Shown one piece after another: positions 34,521 through 44,701 of a DNA stretch of 47,850 nt; within the stretch, counting starts at the first letter, position 1; each line of letters opens with the position of its first letter. Source of the stretch: Desulfobulbaceae bacterium (lineage in GTDB: Bacteria > Desulfobacterota > Desulfobulbia > Desulfobulbales > Desulfobulbaceae); contig JANTGH010000009.1 of the NCBI GenBank assembly GCA_024763055.1, forward strand, positions 1-47,850, written 5' to 3'. The notes beneath the pieces were generated by a model. It ran no database searches. It saw only the letters and a list, made by a program, of their open reading frames with translations, and was not told where the DNA came from. Position numbers and translations under genes: made by a program.

Positions 34521-36449
34521 ATGCAGCTTGATGCACAGATACCAGCCGGAGCGCTGGCCGAAAAATGGGAGAACTGCAAGTTTACCAACAAACTGGTGAA
34601 CCCGGCCAACAAACGCAAGTATGAAATCATTGTTGTCGGCACCGGTCTGGCCGGAGCATCAGCAGCCGCAACCCTTGCCGAACTGGGTTACAATGTAAAA
34701 TCATTCTGTATACAGGACAGTCCGCGCCGGGCCCATTCCATTGCCGCCCAGGGCGGCATCAACGCGGCCAAAAATTACCAGAATGACGGCGATTCAGTCT
34801 TTCGTCTCTTTTATGATACCATAAAAGGCGGCGATTTTCGGGCCCGTGAAGCCAATGTTTACCGACTGGCCCAGGTTTCCAACAATATCATTGATCAATG
34901 TGTGGCCCAGGGAATTCCCTTTGCCCGGGAATACGGCGGCACCCTGGCAAATCGTTCATTTGGTGGCGCCCAGGTTTCCCGTACCTTTTATGCCCGCGGC
35001 CAGACCGGACAGCAACTGCTGTTAGGTGCCTACTCGGCCATGATGCGACAGGTGGCAACCGGAAAGATCACTCTATTCCCCCGCCGGGAAATAATGGATA
35101 TTATCACCATTGATGGCCGGGCCCGGGGCATTATCTGTCGCAACCTGATTACCGGCAAACTGGAACGATACGCAGCGCATGCCGTTGTTCTTGCCACCGG
35201 CGGCTATGGCAATGTCTTTTATCTTTCCACCAATGCCATGGCCTCAAACGTTACGGCATCGTGGCGCGCCTATAAGAAAGGCGCCGGTTTTGCCAATCCC
35301 TGTTTTGTCCAGATCCACCCGACCTGCATTCCGGTGCATGGCGACTACCAGTCCAAGCTCACCCTGATGAGTGAAAGCCTGCGCAACGACGGCCGGGTCT
35401 GGGTACCGAAGAAAAAACATGATACACGGCCACCGGCTGAAATACCGGAAGAGGATCGAGACTACTACCTGGAACGAAAATATCCGAGCTTTGGCAACCT
35501 TGTTCCCCGGGATGTAGCTTCCCGTAACGCGAAAGAGGTCTGCGACGAAGGACGGGGCGTAGGCGAAACCGGGCTGGCCGTGTATCTTGATTTTCAAGAA
35601 GTGATCAAGCGTGACGGACTTGAGCCAATCTTGAAAAAATACGGCAATCTCTTTCATATGTATGAAAAGATTACGGCCAGTGATCCGAGCAGGGAACCGA
35701 TGAAAATATATCCGGCTGTCCATTATACCATGGGTGGCCTGTGGGTTGATTATAATCTGATGTCCACCATCCCGGGAATGTTTGTCCTTGGCGAAGCCAA
35801 TTTTTCCGATCACGGCGCAAACCGGCTGGGCGCATCCGCCCTGATGCAGGGGCTGGCTGATGGATATTTTATTCTGCCCTACACCATGGGTAACTATCTC
35901 GCTCAGGCCGGTGCCTGCGATCTCAGTACCGGGCATAAGCCCTATGATGTTGCCGAAGACGCCATAAAGGAAAAAACCAAAAGCTTTCTACGTCATTCGG
36001 GATCCGGCAGAAAAGGACTACAAACCGTTGACCATTATCACAGAGAACTCGGCGCTCTTCTCTGGGATTACTGCGGAATGGCCAGGAATAAAAAAGGACT
36101 CGAATATGCCTTAAGTAAAATTCCTGAAATTCGCGCTGAGTTTAACGAAAACACATTGGTTCCCGGTACGGGCCAGCAGCTTAACCAATCGCTTGAACGG
36201 GCCGGCCGGGTAGGAGATTTCCTGGAATTCGCCGAGGTAATGGTCCGCGACGCCCTGGCCCGTGAAGAATCATGTGGCTGTCACCTGCGTGAAGAAAGCC
36301 AGACTGAAGAACATGAGGCCAAACGTGATGATGAACATTTTACCCATGTAGCCGTCTGGGAATATACGGGTGATGACAGGGAGCCTGTTCTGCACAGGGA
36401 ACACCTTGAGTTTGAAAATGTGACGCCGTCCCAGCGCAGTTACAAATAA
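34521..36449 (+). CDS. sdhA: Succinate dehydrogenase/fumarate reductase flavoprotein subunit
   Basis: SdhA holds covalent FAD and interconverts succinate and fumarate. The 642-residue protein has the dinucleotide-binding GTGLAG (40-45), the covalent-FAD His72 in [11 protein letters not shown], the capping region with HPTCIP, and [11 protein letters not shown] and [15 protein letters not shown] near the C-terminal FAD contact. Length and motifs fit the type-B (epsilonproteobacterial/Desulfo) subgroup. sdhB follows after 267 bases that contain a long hairpin. Confidence 0.97.
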   Translation: MQLDAQIPAGALAEKWENCKFTNKLVNPANKRKYEIIVVGTGLAGASAAATLAELGYNVKSFCIQDSPRRAHSIAAQGGINAAKNYQNDGDSVFRLFYDTIKGGDFRAREANVYRLAQVSNNIIDQCVAQGIPFAREYGGTLANRSFGGAQVSRTFYARGQTGQQLLLGAYSAMMRQVATGKITLFPRREIMDIITIDGRARGIICRNLITGKLERYAAHAVVLATGGYGNVFYLSTNAMASNVTASWRAYKKGAGFANPCFVQIHPTCIPVHGDYQSKLTLMSESLRNDGRVWVPKKKHDTRPPAEIPEEDRDYYLERKYPSFGNLVPRDVASRNAKEVCDEGRGVGETGLAVYLDFQEVIKRDGLEPILKKYGNLFHMYEKITASDPSREPMKIYPAVHYTMGGLWVDYNLMSTIPGMFVLGEANFSDHGANRLGASALMQGLADGYFILPYTMGNYLAQAGACDLSTGHKPYDVAEDAIKEKTKSFLRHSGSGRKGLQTVDHYHRELGALLWDYCGMARNKKGLEYALSKIPEIRAEFNENTLVPGTGQQLNQSLERAGRVGDFLEFAEVMVRDALAREESCGCHLREESQTEEHEAKRDDEHFTHVAVWEYTGDDREPVLHREHLEFENVTPSQRSYK

Positions 36450-36551
36450 ACCGGCATGGCTGGACCGGATTTTCAGGTCACAGCCACAACAAACCGTGAA
36501 AATATCTGGTCAGGGAGTAAGTAACTATTCGTTTTCATGTTACAAAGAATT

Positions 36552-36623
36552 GTAAGTTGTCTCAGGTGCCCCGGATTTGTGCAGGCGCGACCGTGCAAAG
36601 ACGGGGTACCTGTGACGACTTAC
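36552..36623 (+). other. Long imperfect hairpin between sdhA and sdhB
   Basis: Two 22-base arms (36552-36573 and 36602-36623) pair with three mismatches, at least one of which could be a G-U wobble in RNA. The 28-base loop can form a further short pairing (TTTG with CAAA). No T-run follows, so it is not an intrinsic terminator. It may stabilise the sdhCA end of the message, expose a processing site or be a small palindromic repeat. It accounts for most of the 267-base gap, where no gene is seen. Confidence 0.7.
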
Positions 36624-36716
36624 GTGAAAATAGCCTGAAAGAATCTTCCGTTGGGGGCTGTTTTCGGATAAATCGAAACAAAACACGGGTCGACAAAAAA
36701 TATATGGTGGCATGGC

Positions 36717-37478
36717 ATGGCTGCAAATACAATATCTATTACAGTTAAGATCTGGCGGCAGAGCGACCCGAATTCTACGGGAAGTTTTGAAAATCATCGG
36801 CTTGAAGACATAAATACCGACATGTCTTTTCTGGAAATGCTCGATGTCCTCAACGAACGGCTCACGCTTTCCGGAGGAGAACCTGTTGCCTTTGACCATG
36901 ACTGCAGAGAGGGTATCTGCGGCATGTGCGGCGCTGTTGTCAACGGTATCGCACACGGCCCTGAGCGTGAAACCACCCTTTGTCAGCTGCATATGCGTCA
37001 TTTCCGGAATGGCGAAACCATTGCCATTGAACCTTTTCGAGCCAGGGCCTTCCCCCCGATCAAAGATCTTATTATTGACCGCTCCTCTTTTGATCACATT
37101 ATTACCGCCGGTGGCTATGTATCAATGAATACCGGTTCAGCCCAGGACGGCAACACAATCCCCGTTGCCCAGGACAAAGCCGAACAGGCAATGGATGCCG
37201 CTGCCTGCATAGGGTGCGGCGCCTGCGTTGCCGCCTGTCCCAATGCCGCAGCCATGCTCTTTGTCGGCGCCAAGGTGTCCCAGTTTGCCCTCCTGCCCCA
37301 GGGGGAACCCGAGCGAAAGAAGAGGGCTCTGGCCATGGTCGAGGCAATGGACAAGGCTGGTTTCGGCAACTGCGGCAATGAACGTGAATGTGAAAATGTC
37401 TGCCCCAAGGGGATTTCAATTCGTAATATTGCACGCTTGAACCGTGAATATATACGGGCTGCCTTTACAGCCGATTGA
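36717..37478 (+). CDS. sdhB: Succinate dehydrogenase/fumarate reductase iron-sulfur subunit
   Basis: SdhB carries electrons from FAD in SdhA to the cytochrome through 2Fe-2S, 4Fe-4S and 3Fe-4S clusters. The 253-residue protein shows DCREGICGMCG for the plant-type cluster and CIGCGACVAACPNAA plus CENVCPKGI for the others. It starts at the last of several close ATGs. It is separated from sdhA by a hairpin-containing gap, so it may be transcribed or processed separately. Confidence 0.96.
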   Translation: MAANTISITVKIWRQSDPNSTGSFENHRLEDINTDMSFLEMLDVLNERLTLSGGEPVAFDHDCREGICGMCGAVVNGIAHGPERETTLCQLHMRHFRNGETIAIEPFRARAFPPIKDLIIDRSSFDHIITAGGYVSMNTGSAQDGNTIPVAQDKAEQAMDAAACIGCGACVAACPNAAAMLFVGAKVSQFALLPQGEPERKKRALAMVEAMDKAGFGNCGNERECENVCPKGISIRNIARLNREYIRAAFTAD

Positions 37479-37660
37479 TATATTAAAAGATAGATAGGAT
37501 TCAACTTTTCAACTTTCGTGTCTTTCTCTTCTTTTTTAAACATTGCCAAAAGCATCCCCGCCCAAGGGATGAGGAATCTTTCATCAACCAGGTCTGAAAA
37601 AAAAAGTTCACCTGCTGCAGCACATTGCATCAAGTTCAGTTAAAACATTTTCACTATTCC

Positions 37661-39337
37661 ATGCGGCTACTTATCTTCTTCTGTATCCTTTCATTCTTTA
37701 CATTCCTGTCTTTTGTTTCTCCCGTCCCGGCCGCCGGCCTGCAGTCTCCTTCGCACCAGGCACTCGCAGATATTCTCAACAGCCAGCCGACCATTTCCCT
37801 TGGCATGATGACGGTCGGCATCGATCCCGACGCTGTCGATAAAACGCTGGTAAGTCTATACGACGAAAACGATATGCAACCGTTATGGCTCGAAAACAAC
37901 CAACCAGGTTCAAGGGCCCACGACTTACTGAGGACACTTCAACATTCAGACCTCGACGGCCTTAACCCGGATGATTATAAAGTAGCGGAAATCCTCACAC
38001 TCTGGCATCAGAATGATGAAACATCAAGGGCACGACTGGATGTTTTACTCACCCTGGTACTCGGGCGATATGTGGCTGATATGCGTGAAGGATCAGCAGA
38101 CCCCTGCCTGCTTGATCCCAAACTCTTTGCCGCTGCCAGAGACCAGGAAGTCGATATTCTGCAGGTTGTAAATGGTGCTCTGTATACAGACAACATTAGT
38201 GCTTACCTGCAAAATCAAGCACCTGCCCATTTCCCCTACCAGGGATTACGAAAAGAACTGGCCCATTTTCGAAGGCTGAGCCGATTGGGAGGATGGGACA
38301 CGATTCCAGGTGGCAAGACAATCAAACCGAACATGAGTGACCCACGCCTACCCCTGATCGTTCATCGCCTCAAGATAACCGGAGAGCTTCAAGACAGTAC
38401 AACTTATTTTCAGCGATACGAGCCGGTACTTGTGGAGGCTGTAAAAAAATTCCAACGCCATTTCCTTCTTGAACCTGATGGTATCATAGGAAAAAAGACA
38501 CTGACAGCACTCAATATCCCGGTAGATGAGCTTGTGCGAAAAATAATACTCAACATGGAACGATGGCGCTGGTTGCCGCACAGACTTGATGGAAAACGAA
38601 TTTTTGTCAATATTGCCGGTTTCCGGCTGTTTGGAGCAACGGACGAGCAGATGGAAATCACCATGCCGGTGATTGTGGGCAGAGTTTATCACAAAACTCC
38701 AGTCTTTACCGGCAGCCTTCGCTATGTTGAAGTTAATCCATATTGGAACGTTCCCGACTCCATTGCCGTTAAGGAAATTGTCCCTTCCATGCAGAAAGAC
38801 CCCAACTATCTCAAAAACCACTCTATCCGCATTTTCAAAGGCTGGGCAGAAGACGCTCCGGAAATCGATCCAACAAACATCAACTGGAAAATAATCGGCA
38901 AAAAAATAAAACGATATCGATTGCGCCAGGATCCCGGACCTGAAAATTCCCTGGGCCGGATTAAATTTATCTTTCCCAATACAAATAATATTTACCTGCA
39001 TGACACACCGGCACGCCAGTTGTTCAAAAGGACAATCCGCAGTTTCAGTCACGGCTGTATCCGGGTCGGCAAACCACTGGACCTTGGGGTTTACGTCCTC
39101 AAAGAAAACAAAAAACCTCTTGATATTGATCAGTTAAGGAAAATCATTGCTGGTAAAAAACGCAAAATAATCCTGCTTGACAAGCGTATCCCCATACACA
39201 TACTGTACAGGACGGTTCGAACCGCTCCGGCAACCGGCGAGATCTTTTTTTATCCGGATATCTATGGACGTGATGCTCTGCTGGCCAGGGCCCTGTTTGC
39301 CAGAAAACCTCTCTCCCTGTGCCGTTATCTGCAATAA
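37661..39337 (+). CDS. L,D-transpeptidase of YcbB/LdtD type
   Basis: The enzyme makes 3-3 cross-links in peptidoglycan or attaches proteins to it, in the periplasm. ATG 37661 gives 558 residues with a signal peptide (MRLLIFFCILSFFTFLSF). A scaffold domain (about 50-230) is followed by a peptidoglycan-binding segment (VKKFQRHFLLEPDGIIGKKT, near 265-285) and a YkuD domain. The catalytic motif is SHGCIRV with Cys466. TTG 37625 is a poorer start. The gene ends right before a bidirectional terminator. Confidence 0.94.
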   Translation: MRLLIFFCILSFFTFLSFVSPVPAAGLQSPSHQALADILNSQPTISLGMMTVGIDPDAVDKTLVSLYDENDMQPLWLENNQPGSRAHDLLRTLQHSDLDGLNPDDYKVAEILTLWHQNDETSRARLDVLLTLVLGRYVADMREGSADPCLLDPKLFAAARDQEVDILQVVNGALYTDNISAYLQNQAPAHFPYQGLRKELAHFRRLSRLGGWDTIPGGKTIKPNMSDPRLPLIVHRLKITGELQDSTTYFQRYEPVLVEAVKKFQRHFLLEPDGIIGKKTLTALNIPVDELVRKIILNMERWRWLPHRLDGKRIFVNIAGFRLFGATDEQMEITMPVIVGRVYHKTPVFTGSLRYVEVNPYWNVPDSIAVKEIVPSMQKDPNYLKNHSIRIFKGWAEDAPEIDPTNINWKIIGKKIKRYRLRQDPGPENSLGRIKFIFPNTNNIYLHDTPARQLFKRTIRSFSHGCIRVGKPLDLGVYVLKENKKPLDIDQLRKIIAGKKRKIILLDKRIPIHILYRTVRTAPATGEIFFYPDIYGRDALLARALFARKPLSLCRYLQ

Positions 39338-39340
39338 AAA

Positions 39341-39376
39341 AAAGCCCGGGCTGAGCAACTGCTCAGTCCGGGCTTT
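39341..39376. terminator. Bidirectional intrinsic terminator
   Basis: AAAGCCCGGGCTGAGC and GCTCAGTCCGGGCTTT form a 16-base stem with a single G-T mismatch and an AACT loop. Runs of A precede it and T follow it, so it can stop transcription from both sides. It lies between the convergent transpeptidase and cytochrome genes. Confidence 0.92.
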
Positions 39377-39413
39377 TCCATCATTCTCCCGACCGGGAGA
39401 CTTTTATTCCTTA

Positions 39414-39827
39414 TCAGCCGCAGGAATCGGCGCTGTTGGGATCGTAGGTCCAATCACCATTTCGATATAGATAGTCATTGACCATCTGCAGTTCATCTTC
39501 ACTCAAAACATTCCAGGAACCATCCCGGGCGCATTTTTTACGTCGCTTGGTAAAGATGGAATTCCATGCCTTGGAGGTATAGGATTCCGCATGGATAAAC
39601 GTTGCGCCCTTATTGTTGTTGCGATGGTGGCAGCTCTTGCAGACTTCGCGGAACTTGATGCCCCCTGTTCCCCAGGGTTCGCTTTCCCAGTCAAGCCTGC
39701 CATCCGCCAGGAAACGACACATCCTGGTCCGCTCATCATACCGCTTAACCGGCCGGGCCTGACCGATCTGAACCAGATAAAAAAAAGTGTAGACTGCACA
39801 CATGCAGGTGATAATCAAAGAACGCAT
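39414..39827 (-). CDS. Exported monohaem c-type cytochrome
   Basis: ATG 39827 is preceded by GAGGAG at seven-base spacing, giving 137 residues; longer frame upstream is rejected. Residues 1-22 are a signal peptide (RSLIITCMCAVYTFFYLV). A single haem-binding motif CKSCHH lies near residue 63. The rest is polar, with KKCARDGSWNVLSEDELQMVNDYLY, a pattern typical of small cytochromes in sulfate reducers where the last helix packs against haem. The distal ligand is not evident. It probably carries electrons in the periplasm; the partner is unknown. Confidence 0.85.
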   Translation of the reverse strand: MRSLIITCMCAVYTFFYLVQIGQARPVKRYDERTRMCRFLADGRLDWESEPWGTGGIKFREVCKSCHHRNNNKGATFIHAESYTSKAWNSIFTKRRKKCARDGSWNVLSEDELQMVNDYLYRNGDWTYDPNSADSCG

Positions 39828-40046
39828 CAATATCTCCTCGTCGATAAACCATAGTTGTAAATACCTCATTGTGGTATAACCTATATCATATTTAGACAAA
39901 AAAACAAGCAAAACAGACTATTAATTTTTTCTCACGTAAGAATAAACCGACTGGATTTTCGTTGTGCGGGGCAACGGTATAAAAACACCTTCTGTTTTGC
40001 AGGCAGAGGTTGTACAATCTCTGAGAAATATATACGGAGAAAAATT

Positions 40047-40859
40047 ATGATGTCCTGGTTTCAAGACCTGACAGCTGTCAAACAAACCCTGGTCGGTACC
40101 GGTTTCACATGGTTTATTACTGCCCTTGGCGCAAGCCTTGTTTTCTTTTTCAAGACCATCAACCGTAAGGTCATGGATGGAATGCTTGGAGGCGCTGCCG
40201 GTGTAATGATTGCTGCCAGTTTCTGGTCGCTGCTGGCTCCGGCCATTTCCATGGTCGAAAAAAGCGGGGGTATTATCTGGCTGCCGCCGCTCATCGGCTT
40301 TCTCGGCGGTGGGCTGTTTCTCTGGCTTACCGACAAGACCCTCCCCCACCTGCATCCCGGATTTCCAATCAATGAAGCCGAGGGTATCCACACCAACTGG
40401 CACCGCTCTATCCTTTTGGTGCTGGCCATTACTCTGCACAACATACCGGAAGGATTGGCCATAGGTGTTGCCTTCGGTGCGGTTGCAGCTGGTTTTCCCG
40501 GCGCAACCCTTGGCGGCGCGATCGCTCTCGCCCTTGGTATCGGTATTCAAAATTTTCCGGAAGGGGCGGCGGTCTCGGTGCCGCTGCGACGGGAGGGCAT
40601 GTCACGGGGAAAGAGTTTCTGGTACGGCCAGCTTTCCGGCGCTGTCGAGCCTGTTGCCGGCCTTATCGGGGCGGCAGCAGTGCTGCTGATGCAACCACTT
40701 CTTCCCTATGCCCTTTCATTTGCTGCCGGAGCTATGATTTATGTTGTTGCTGAAGAACTGATACCCGAGTCACAGGCGGAAAAACACTCCGATGTTGCAA
40801 CCATAGGGGTTATGGTCGGATTTGCTCTTATGATGACCTTAGATGTGGCCCTGGGATAG
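40047..40859 (+). CDS. ZIP-family divalent metal transporter
   Basis: The 270-residue membrane protein has eight hydrophobic segments. The metal-binding helices read [16 protein letters not shown] (HNIPEG) and [17 protein letters not shown] (QNFPEG), the hallmark of ZIP proteins of the ZupT/GufA branch that import zinc, iron or manganese. The second His of HNIPEG-type pairs is Gln here, as in many GufA members. CGGAG lies about eight bases before the ATG. It stands alone. Confidence 0.94.
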   Translation: MMSWFQDLTAVKQTLVGTGFTWFITALGASLVFFFKTINRKVMDGMLGGAAGVMIAASFWSLLAPAISMVEKSGGIIWLPPLIGFLGGGLFLWLTDKTLPHLHPGFPINEAEGIHTNWHRSILLVLAITLHNIPEGLAIGVAFGAVAAGFPGATLGGAIALALGIGIQNFPEGAAVSVPLRREGMSRGKSFWYGQLSGAVEPVAGLIGAAAVLLMQPLLPYALSFAAGAMIYVVAEELIPESQAEKHSDVATIGVMVGFALMMTLDVALG

Positions 40860-40900
40860 CAAACTCTCTCAGGTACGTTTGGGAATACTGCTGAAAAGAA

Positions 40901-41392
40901 TTACTGGTTAGGTACGAGAAGAACCGGCACTTCGCTATGTCTCATCACACGGCGCGCTGTTGAACCCATCATGCTCCCTCCAAGCAGAACATGGGTACTC
41001 CTGCCAATAACGATACAATCAGCATCGTGTTTCTCCGCCAGTCGCAAAATCTCTTCACTCGGCTCACCGGATGCAACGAGAATCTTGGTTACCGGAGGTG
41101 CGCCTATTTCACAGGCTCCAACCTCTTCATCACAAAAACGCCGTAGCCGTTCTTTCATTTTTTTTAGCACTTCATGCCGGCCATCCTCCTGAAAACGTTT
41201 GACGGCATCCTCACTGAGGTAGGTATCCATAACAAATCGACCGGTTGCCCCAAGTGGTTCAACTACATGCAACATCAAGAGCTCTGCCTTGTAATGACGG
41301 GCTTGACTCAGAGCAAAACGAAAAACCGGCCGGGTATGTTTGCCCAGATCGGTAACATAGAGAATTTTTTTAATTTCCGGCAACGTGCTCAT
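40901..41392 (-). CDS. Universal stress protein UspA family
   Basis: This is a single Usp domain of 163 residues. The ATP-binding G-x2-G-x9-G(S/T) motif is approximated by GRSTHVLLGGSMMGSTARRV near 130-149, ahead of the closing VPVLLVPN strand. GGAGAG before the ATG supports the start. Such proteins help survive energy or oxidative stress; the ligand and partner are unknown. Its promoter region contains the terminator of the upstream TRAP operon. Confidence 0.93.
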   Translation of the reverse strand: MSTLPEIKKILYVTDLGKHTRPVFRFALSQARHYKAELLMLHVVEPLGATGRFVMDTYLSEDAVKRFQEDGRHEVLKKMKERLRRFCDEEVGACEIGAPPVTKILVASGEPSEEILRLAEKHDADCIVIGRSTHVLLGGSMMGSTARRVMRHSEVPVLLVPNQ

Positions 41393-41413
41393 TATATTTC
41401 TCTCCGGTGTGTA

Positions 41414-41449
41414 GAAAAAAGTATAAAGGGTGAGGTGAGCCCACCCTTT
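41414..41449 (-). terminator. Intrinsic terminator of the TRAP transporter operon
   Basis: On the minus strand AAAGGGTG-GG...CC-CACCCTTT makes an eight- to ten-pair stem (one bulge) with a CTCA loop, followed by ATACTTTTTTCT. It starts 36 bases after the dctM stop and lies just before the uspA start. Confidence 0.75.
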
Positions 41450-41484
41450 TCGAATTGGTCACACTCCTTATCATTGCAAGGGCC

Positions 41485-42882
41485 TTAATACCCATGCAGC
41501 TTATCTAACAATTCCGGCAAGAAGAGGGAGACTTGCGGCACATAAGTGATAATAACAAGAAAAAATAACAAAAGTATCAACCACGGCAGGGCTGCTTTGA
41601 TAACCCAGCCGATACTGTGCCCGGTAATGCCGGCGGTTACAAAGAGATTAAGGCCGACAGGCGGAGTCAGCATGCCGATCTCCATGTTGACAACCATGAT
41701 AATGCCGAGATGAATGGGGTCGATGCCTAATTTTAAGGCAATGGGGAAGAGAATCGGCGCCATGATCAAAAGGATTGCCGAAGGCTCCATAAAGTTGCCG
41801 GCAGCTAACAACAGCAGGTTGACGACAACCAGAAATCCCCAGGGCGGCAGGCCCCAACCAACAATAAGTTCAGCCAGGTGATGGGGAATCCGTTCAGTGG
41901 TCAGCACATGGGCAAAAAGCATGGCATTGGCAATGATGAAAAGCAGCATAATGCTGACCTTGGAGGCATCCAGCAGCACCTTGTTCACATCCTTGTCAGC
42001 AATGCACTTTGGTAGAGCGGCGAGAATTTTACCGGTATTGCGTGCGAACGCAGAACCAAAACTTTCGTCATCTTTTCTCCATGGCACTTCTTTCAACGGT
42101 CCTATATCACGATAACCAAGGACAGCCACGGCAAAGGCATAAACGGCAGACACTGCGGCAGCCTCGGTGGGACTGGCAATGCCGCCATAAATAGAACCAA
42201 GAACAATAATGATCAGCATTAAACCGCCAAAAGCTGAAGCGCCGGCAGACACAACTTCACCAAAACCAATCCAGGGCTGGGCGGGGATTTTTTTAATCCT
42301 GGCCGCGATATAAATAGCAATCATAAGGATCAACCCCATGAGCAATCCGGGCAGGAATCCGGCCATGAACATCCTGGCTGCCGAAACCTCGGTTGCCGCG
42401 GCATAGACCAGCATGACAATAGAGGGTGGAATCAAAATACCGAGGGTGCCGGCATTGGTAATAACACCTGCGGCAAAACTTTCCGGATACCCGGCCTTAA
42501 CCATACCGACAATAACTATACTGCCGATGGCTGCCACCGTAGCTGGTGAGGACCCGGATACCGCCGCAAAAATCATACAGGCCATAACCGAGGCCATGGC
42601 AATGCCGCCGCGAATATGACCAACCAGACTTAAGGCAAAACGGATAATACGTTTTGCCACCCCGCCTGTGGAGAGAAAAGCGGAAGAAAGAATAAAAAAT
42701 GGAATTGCCAGCAGGGTATAATGCTCGGATAACGACTCAAATAGTTTAAGCGCAATGGAAGCAAGTGAATCATTTGAAAAAAACAGAATCGTTGTAATAC
42801 TGGACAGGCCAAGGGCAAGGGCTATGGGCATGCCCAGAAGCATACAGGCAAAGAGCAGAATAAACAGGGCGGCAGTTGTCAT
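41485..42882 (-). CDS. dctM: TRAP transporter large permease (DctM type)
   Basis: The 465-residue membrane protein has about 12 helices and typical DctM segments: GMPIALALGLSS, ACMIFAAVSGSSPATVAAIG, GILIPPSIVMLVYA and GMLTPPVGLNLF. With DctQ and DctP it imports organic acids using a sodium or proton gradient. It is somewhat longer than usual because of a polar loop near residues 255-300 (KEVPWRKDDESF...). Its start overlaps the dctQ stop by four bases. Confidence 0.96.
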   Translation of the reverse strand: MTTAALFILLFACMLLGMPIALALGLSSITTILFFSNDSLASIALKLFESLSEHYTLLAIPFFILSSAFLSTGGVAKRIIRFALSLVGHIRGGIAMASVMACMIFAAVSGSSPATVAAIGSIVIVGMVKAGYPESFAAGVITNAGTLGILIPPSIVMLVYAAATEVSAARMFMAGFLPGLLMGLILMIAIYIAARIKKIPAQPWIGFGEVVSAGASAFGGLMLIIIVLGSIYGGIASPTEAAAVSAVYAFAVAVLGYRDIGPLKEVPWRKDDESFGSAFARNTGKILAALPKCIADKDVNKVLLDASKVSIMLLFIIANAMLFAHVLTTERIPHHLAELIVGWGLPPWGFLVVVNLLLLAAGNFMEPSAILLIMAPILFPIALKLGIDPIHLGIIMVVNMEIGMLTPPVGLNLFVTAGITGHSIGWVIKAALPWLILLLFFLVIITYVPQVSLFLPELLDKLHGY

Positions 42883-43421
42883 AGCTCGGCACCCTCCCCT
42901 TTTAATTCTTCAACGAGTTCCATACTCTCTTTCGCCTCATCTGCATGGCGAAATCCATCGGCCTTATTGGTTATAATATCCCACAACAGAATAAAAATTC
43001 TGAGGGAAAGGAAGGTGAACCCGACGATAAGCATACCATGGGCAATCCAGGCTGGAATGGGCAGATCTTCAAGCTCAATGCCTATTCGCTTGACCTTGCC
43101 GAGATAAATCCAGCTTCCATACAAAACCAGGCCACAGTAGATCAGGCTGAGCAGACAACCGATGGCTGATAAAAGCCGACGCCAGGTACGGGGGAACAAT
43201 TTTACAAAGGCATCCACACCAATATGCGAGCCGACTTTTATCCCATAGGAAGCACCAAAGAGCACAAACCAGGCAGACATGTGCAAGGTCAACTCCTGAG
43301 TCCACATGAATCCGGTATTAAAACCAAACCGCATGATAACATCGACAAAGACCAGCAGGGTCGTCAAAACGAGCAACAGGCAGATAACCGCCTCTTCCGT
43401 TCGATTAAGGAAACGTAGCAT
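42879..43421 (-). CDS. dctQ: TRAP transporter small permease (DctQ type)
   Basis: The 180-residue protein has four hydrophobic helices (about 10-30, 45-65, 85-108, 130-152) and the DctQ features FVDVIMRFGFN and WTQELTLHMSAWFVLFGASYG. It joins DctM in the membrane. GAGAGG precedes the ATG. It is separated from dctP by 74 bases containing an intrinsic terminator, and overlaps dctM by four bases. Confidence 0.95.
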   Translation of the reverse strand: MLRFLNRTEEAVICLLLVLTTLLVFVDVIMRFGFNTGFMWTQELTLHMSAWFVLFGASYGIKVGSHIGVDAFVKLFPRTWRRLLSAIGCLLSLIYCGLVLYGSWIYLGKVKRIGIELEDLPIPAWIAHGMLIVGFTFLSLRIFILLWDIITNKADGFRHADEAKESMELVEELKGEGAEL

Positions 43422-43435
43422 ACGAAACCTCTCGT

Positions 43436-43469
43436 AAAAAAAAAGGGCCGCTCCGAAAAAGAACGACCC
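43436..43469 (-). terminator. Intercistronic terminator between dctP and dctQ
   Basis: On the minus strand GGGTCGTTC and GAGCGGCCC form a nine-pair stem with two G-U wobbles and a seven-base loop, followed by eight or nine T. Partial termination here would give more binding protein than permease, as expected for TRAP systems. Confidence 0.75.
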
Positions 43470-43495
43470 CCGAAGATAAGTAACCAGTCAGTTCG

Positions 43496-44566
<1,071 letters not shown>

Positions 44567-44701
44567 CTATAAACGCAGTGTATAAATCTATCAAAATAAT
44601 CAGTCAATCCAAAAAAAATATAGTACCAGAAAGCCTAAATAACGGAAAGTGTAAAAAACATCGGCCAGGCTTGCTTACTGACACCACGAACCAACAAAAA
44701 A

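Noticed and set aside
36540-37097. Minus-strand frame of 185 codons over the sdhA-sdhB gap
   Set aside because: It covers sdhB antisense and its unique part is the hairpin; no ribosome site.
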